A stretch of 64,000 nucleotides of DNA from Trileptium ribeirensis (Eukaryota; Nematoda; Enoplea; Enoplida; Thoracostomopsidae). This document shows, piece by piece, positions 61,580 through 64,000 of the stretch. The notes under the pieces are model-generated. The model saw only the letters and a list, made by a program, of their open reading frames with translations. It was not told the DNA's origin and did not search any database. Positions within the stretch are counted from its first letter, which is position 1; the number at the start of each line of letters is the position of its first letter. The DNA lies in contig JASANE010019190.1 of NCBI GenBank assembly GCA_030248225.1, positions 81,114-145,113 on the forward strand, written 5' to 3'. The position numbers and the translations under genes are program-made.

Positions 61580-63567
61580 CTGAAACAAAGAGAAGACAAC
61601 AAATAATCAAAACCGTTAGATGTTCCGTGTTCCGTTGGAACAGTCGCATCATGAGAACCCCAATATTTGCTCTCTTCTCAATTCCGACGTGTGTAGCTGT
61701 ACATATATCACTTAGTTTCTTCAACAATATTGATTCCCTGAGGTTCTTGACACGTCAAAATTTTCACCTCCATGGTCTAACGACATTAAGATTTCTTAGA
61801 AAAACTAATATTTTAAGTTGCGATGCTATACAAACAGCAAGGACTGAAAGTTATTGAACAGTATATATATAAAAACTCATACTCAGCGAGTTCTGGCGCA
61901 ATTCGTTATGTGCCCGGCCACTGAACATTTTCAGTTCGGGCTGCATTGAATACTAGAAAAAACTCCAGTGACCGATACGAACGTATCACAGAATTTAGGT
62001 ATCGCATCATTGAAAATTAAAAAAACAAATGTCGGTAAGATAGGTGTTGCAGTTTTTCGTGTTTTTCTAAATCCAGGTCACTGTACCCTGAAACACATTA
62101 TTGCCAAGCTATGGAAGCGCCAGTATTCGTCCGCTTGTATCTACTCTTATGGAAACTATTGTATAAAGAAAAAAGCAAATACAACAATATGTACGAATGT
62201 GGCAAAATAAGGTTTGCACGCAATCTATAATTTATATATCGCACTGGTTTTTGGAACTCGTCAAAACCGTGCGTACAAATCTCTGAATCCATGGCAAGGC
62301 ATGCACAAACTGCTTTTGTAAAATTATTAAATTAAAATCGTACTTACAAATGTCTGAACGCACAATTGGCTATGTTATAAGGATAGCTGTAGCATAGTTA
62401 AACAGACTTTCAAGATTTGTACGCAAGGTTATGCCGTTTTACACGTTCAAACTAGTGCTACGCATTCGTTTAAACTAGTCGTAAAAGCATGCATACAAAT
62501 CGTTGAATTACGTTTAAATATGCTACAATTATTACATTTTATAGCTAAAGGATTGCAAAGTCTTTCTGAAACTATGTTTCAAAGACAAGACGCTTAACAT
62601 TTTGCAATAAGAAAACAACAAGCCACAGGTACCAGCTGTCATCTAATCAGCAATGCAGTTATGTTACACATGTACAGCACCCGAAGTGATATAATAATTC
62701 TACCGTTGCTATCGTTATTATTCATCACAAGATTGTAATTCTTTATTTTGGTTGTTTCTCTAAACATAGTTTAAATCACTGCGAATTTTTGGAGGTTAAA
62801 TTTATCGTAAGCCTCTCCCATCGCACGTCTGTTGCCAATTTCGAGGCGCGGTTCAAGGGTAACATGCGACAGAAAGAATCGATACTATCTGGCATCTGGG
62901 CTCTTCAAAATGGGGGCTGGCATTTTAAGTGCCCCCTGGCAAAAACCGTGTGACCCTGGTTCGTGCCCCCTGGCAATAATTTCAACGAATGGAGAGCCCT
63001 GAATATGACTGGTGTTTTATATAAAATGTTGAAGTTCGCTATGTACATATATACAAGGCAAAATGCAGGTGCAACCGAAACTGTACAAAACATCTAAACC
63101 TAAGAATTAAAGGTAAATCTTAAATATTCTATTCAAATCTTCCTGTTTTCGATTTAATAAGCAATGACAAATTAAATTCATACGATATTAAGACACAGAA
63201 ATATTTCCGATATTCGATGAAAACGGTGCGAGGATGCTTGTACTTTCGGGAACGTTTTATAGTTAGTTCATAGAGTCGAAGCGCAACTAACAGTTTTGGC
63301 ACAAGTCACCTTTCGTGTTGTACATTATACAGCTTAAAGGGTTTGTATGCAAACCCGCCAGTTCGGCTTAAAATGGTTTTATATATGCGAAGCTGTTTTA
63401 TTATAGTGATAATTATTTTTTTATTATAGCATAGCACGCATTTCAATAATTACGCCCATAAAGGTTACATTGGGTAAAAAACTTGTTTGTGAAAATCTAC
63501 ATAATTTTCTATTTATGTATTATTATTATTATATTATTCTTGTAATAATTACGGTAAACGTGAAGTA
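60994..63567. other. Right flank outside the demonstrable palindrome
   Basis: Apart from the CRIPT exon at 61514-61579, no gene is supported. 62221-62520 has loosely repeated TACAAATC-type motifs, and 62930-62975 has two copies of GTGCCCCCTGGCAA. A longer open frame over the CRIPT exon on the opposite strand (61489-61857) is its shadow. Confidence 0.5.
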
Positions 63568-63771
63568 CAGTCACGGCCAGAAATAAGTGTAAAATGATCG
63601 ATCGATTTTGATCAAACGAAATTTCGATTTCGTTCGATTTTGATCGTTTTCGGCTTTCGCGCAATTAGATAAATTTCTAAATTTTAAAATTTCGATTTTT
63701 TCGATTAAACGAATTTTCGATCATTGTGATTTCGATCATTTTTCTATTGCAGTTATTTCTGGCCGCGACTG
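63568..63771. mobile_element. 204-bp TA-flanked Tc1/mariner-like MITE
   Basis: Terminal inverted repeats of 19 bp, CAGTCACGGCCAGAAATAA and its complement with one mismatch, flanked by TA (63566-63567, 63772-63773). The interior is made of GATCGATC/CGATTTTGATC-type short inverted motifs. Same plan as the hinge element, but a different terminal sequence. Confidence 0.8.
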
Positions 63772-64000
63772 TAAGCATTTCGGAAAATTTCTAAAAAACC
63801 GATATATCATTAATTGTAATTCTTGAGGTTTAATTATGTATTTTAGAAACAGTTTTCTTTTAATACCACAATAAAAATGAATATTTTGGCAATAGCAGAG
63901 TTGTAGACCTGGAACTGTCAAAGCCTTTCACTTCGTATACAGCATTTACTATTTCGGATGACAGGGTCTTTCCTGTACAAGGAAAACACTCACATTTATC

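Noticed and set aside
61489..61857. 122-codon plus-strand frame
   Set aside because: It lies opposite the CRIPT exon and intron and has no domain. It is a shadow frame.

Overview
The window is eukaryotic and almost certainly from an invertebrate animal: AT-rich, intron-split genes with GT/AG splice sites, a Ty3/gypsy LTR retrotransposon, a non-LTR (LINE) reverse transcriptase 3' fragment, tRNA-derived SINE-like repeats and several MITEs. Only one conserved single-copy gene, CRIPT, is named with confidence. I cannot place the phylum.

The dominant structure is a giant imperfect palindrome. Bases 1-30530 reappear reverse-complemented as 30713-60993, feature by feature and in the same order. The hinge (30531-30712) is a small TA-flanked, Tc1/mariner-like MITE with 20-bp terminal inverted repeats. 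Position 1 is still inside the left arm, so the true outer boundary is not visible. The right arm is about 250 bp shorter than the left, through many small indels.

Each arm, read from outside to hinge, carries: CRIPT (left +, right -) with a 136-bp tandem array in its last intron; a repeat-rich stretch with an hAT-like MITE, a long fold-back element, a LINE 3' end and an imperfect direct duplication; then a four-exon gene for an unrecognised four-pass membrane protein with a C-terminal PPxY motif (exon positions 13009-25228 on the left, 35912-48047 on the right). Its third intron holds a PIF-like MITE, an internally deleted Ty3/gypsy element and a TGASTCA-rich tandem repeat. Next come hairpins, SINE-like repeats and, beside the hinge, a 3'-terminal exon of a gene running away from the hinge. 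That gene is intact on the left and decayed on the right, and its 5' exons would lie across the hinge.

Beyond the palindrome (60994-64000) the right side has one more CRIPT exon (61514-61579) and a second TA-flanked MITE (63568-63771). The arms complement each other: the right copy of the membrane-protein gene is intact while the left has single-base frameshifts, and the reverse holds beside the hinge. The window is therefore either a real inverted duplication with diverging copies or an assembly fold-back joining two noisy or allelic copies at a self-complementary MITE. The sequence alone cannot decide between these.
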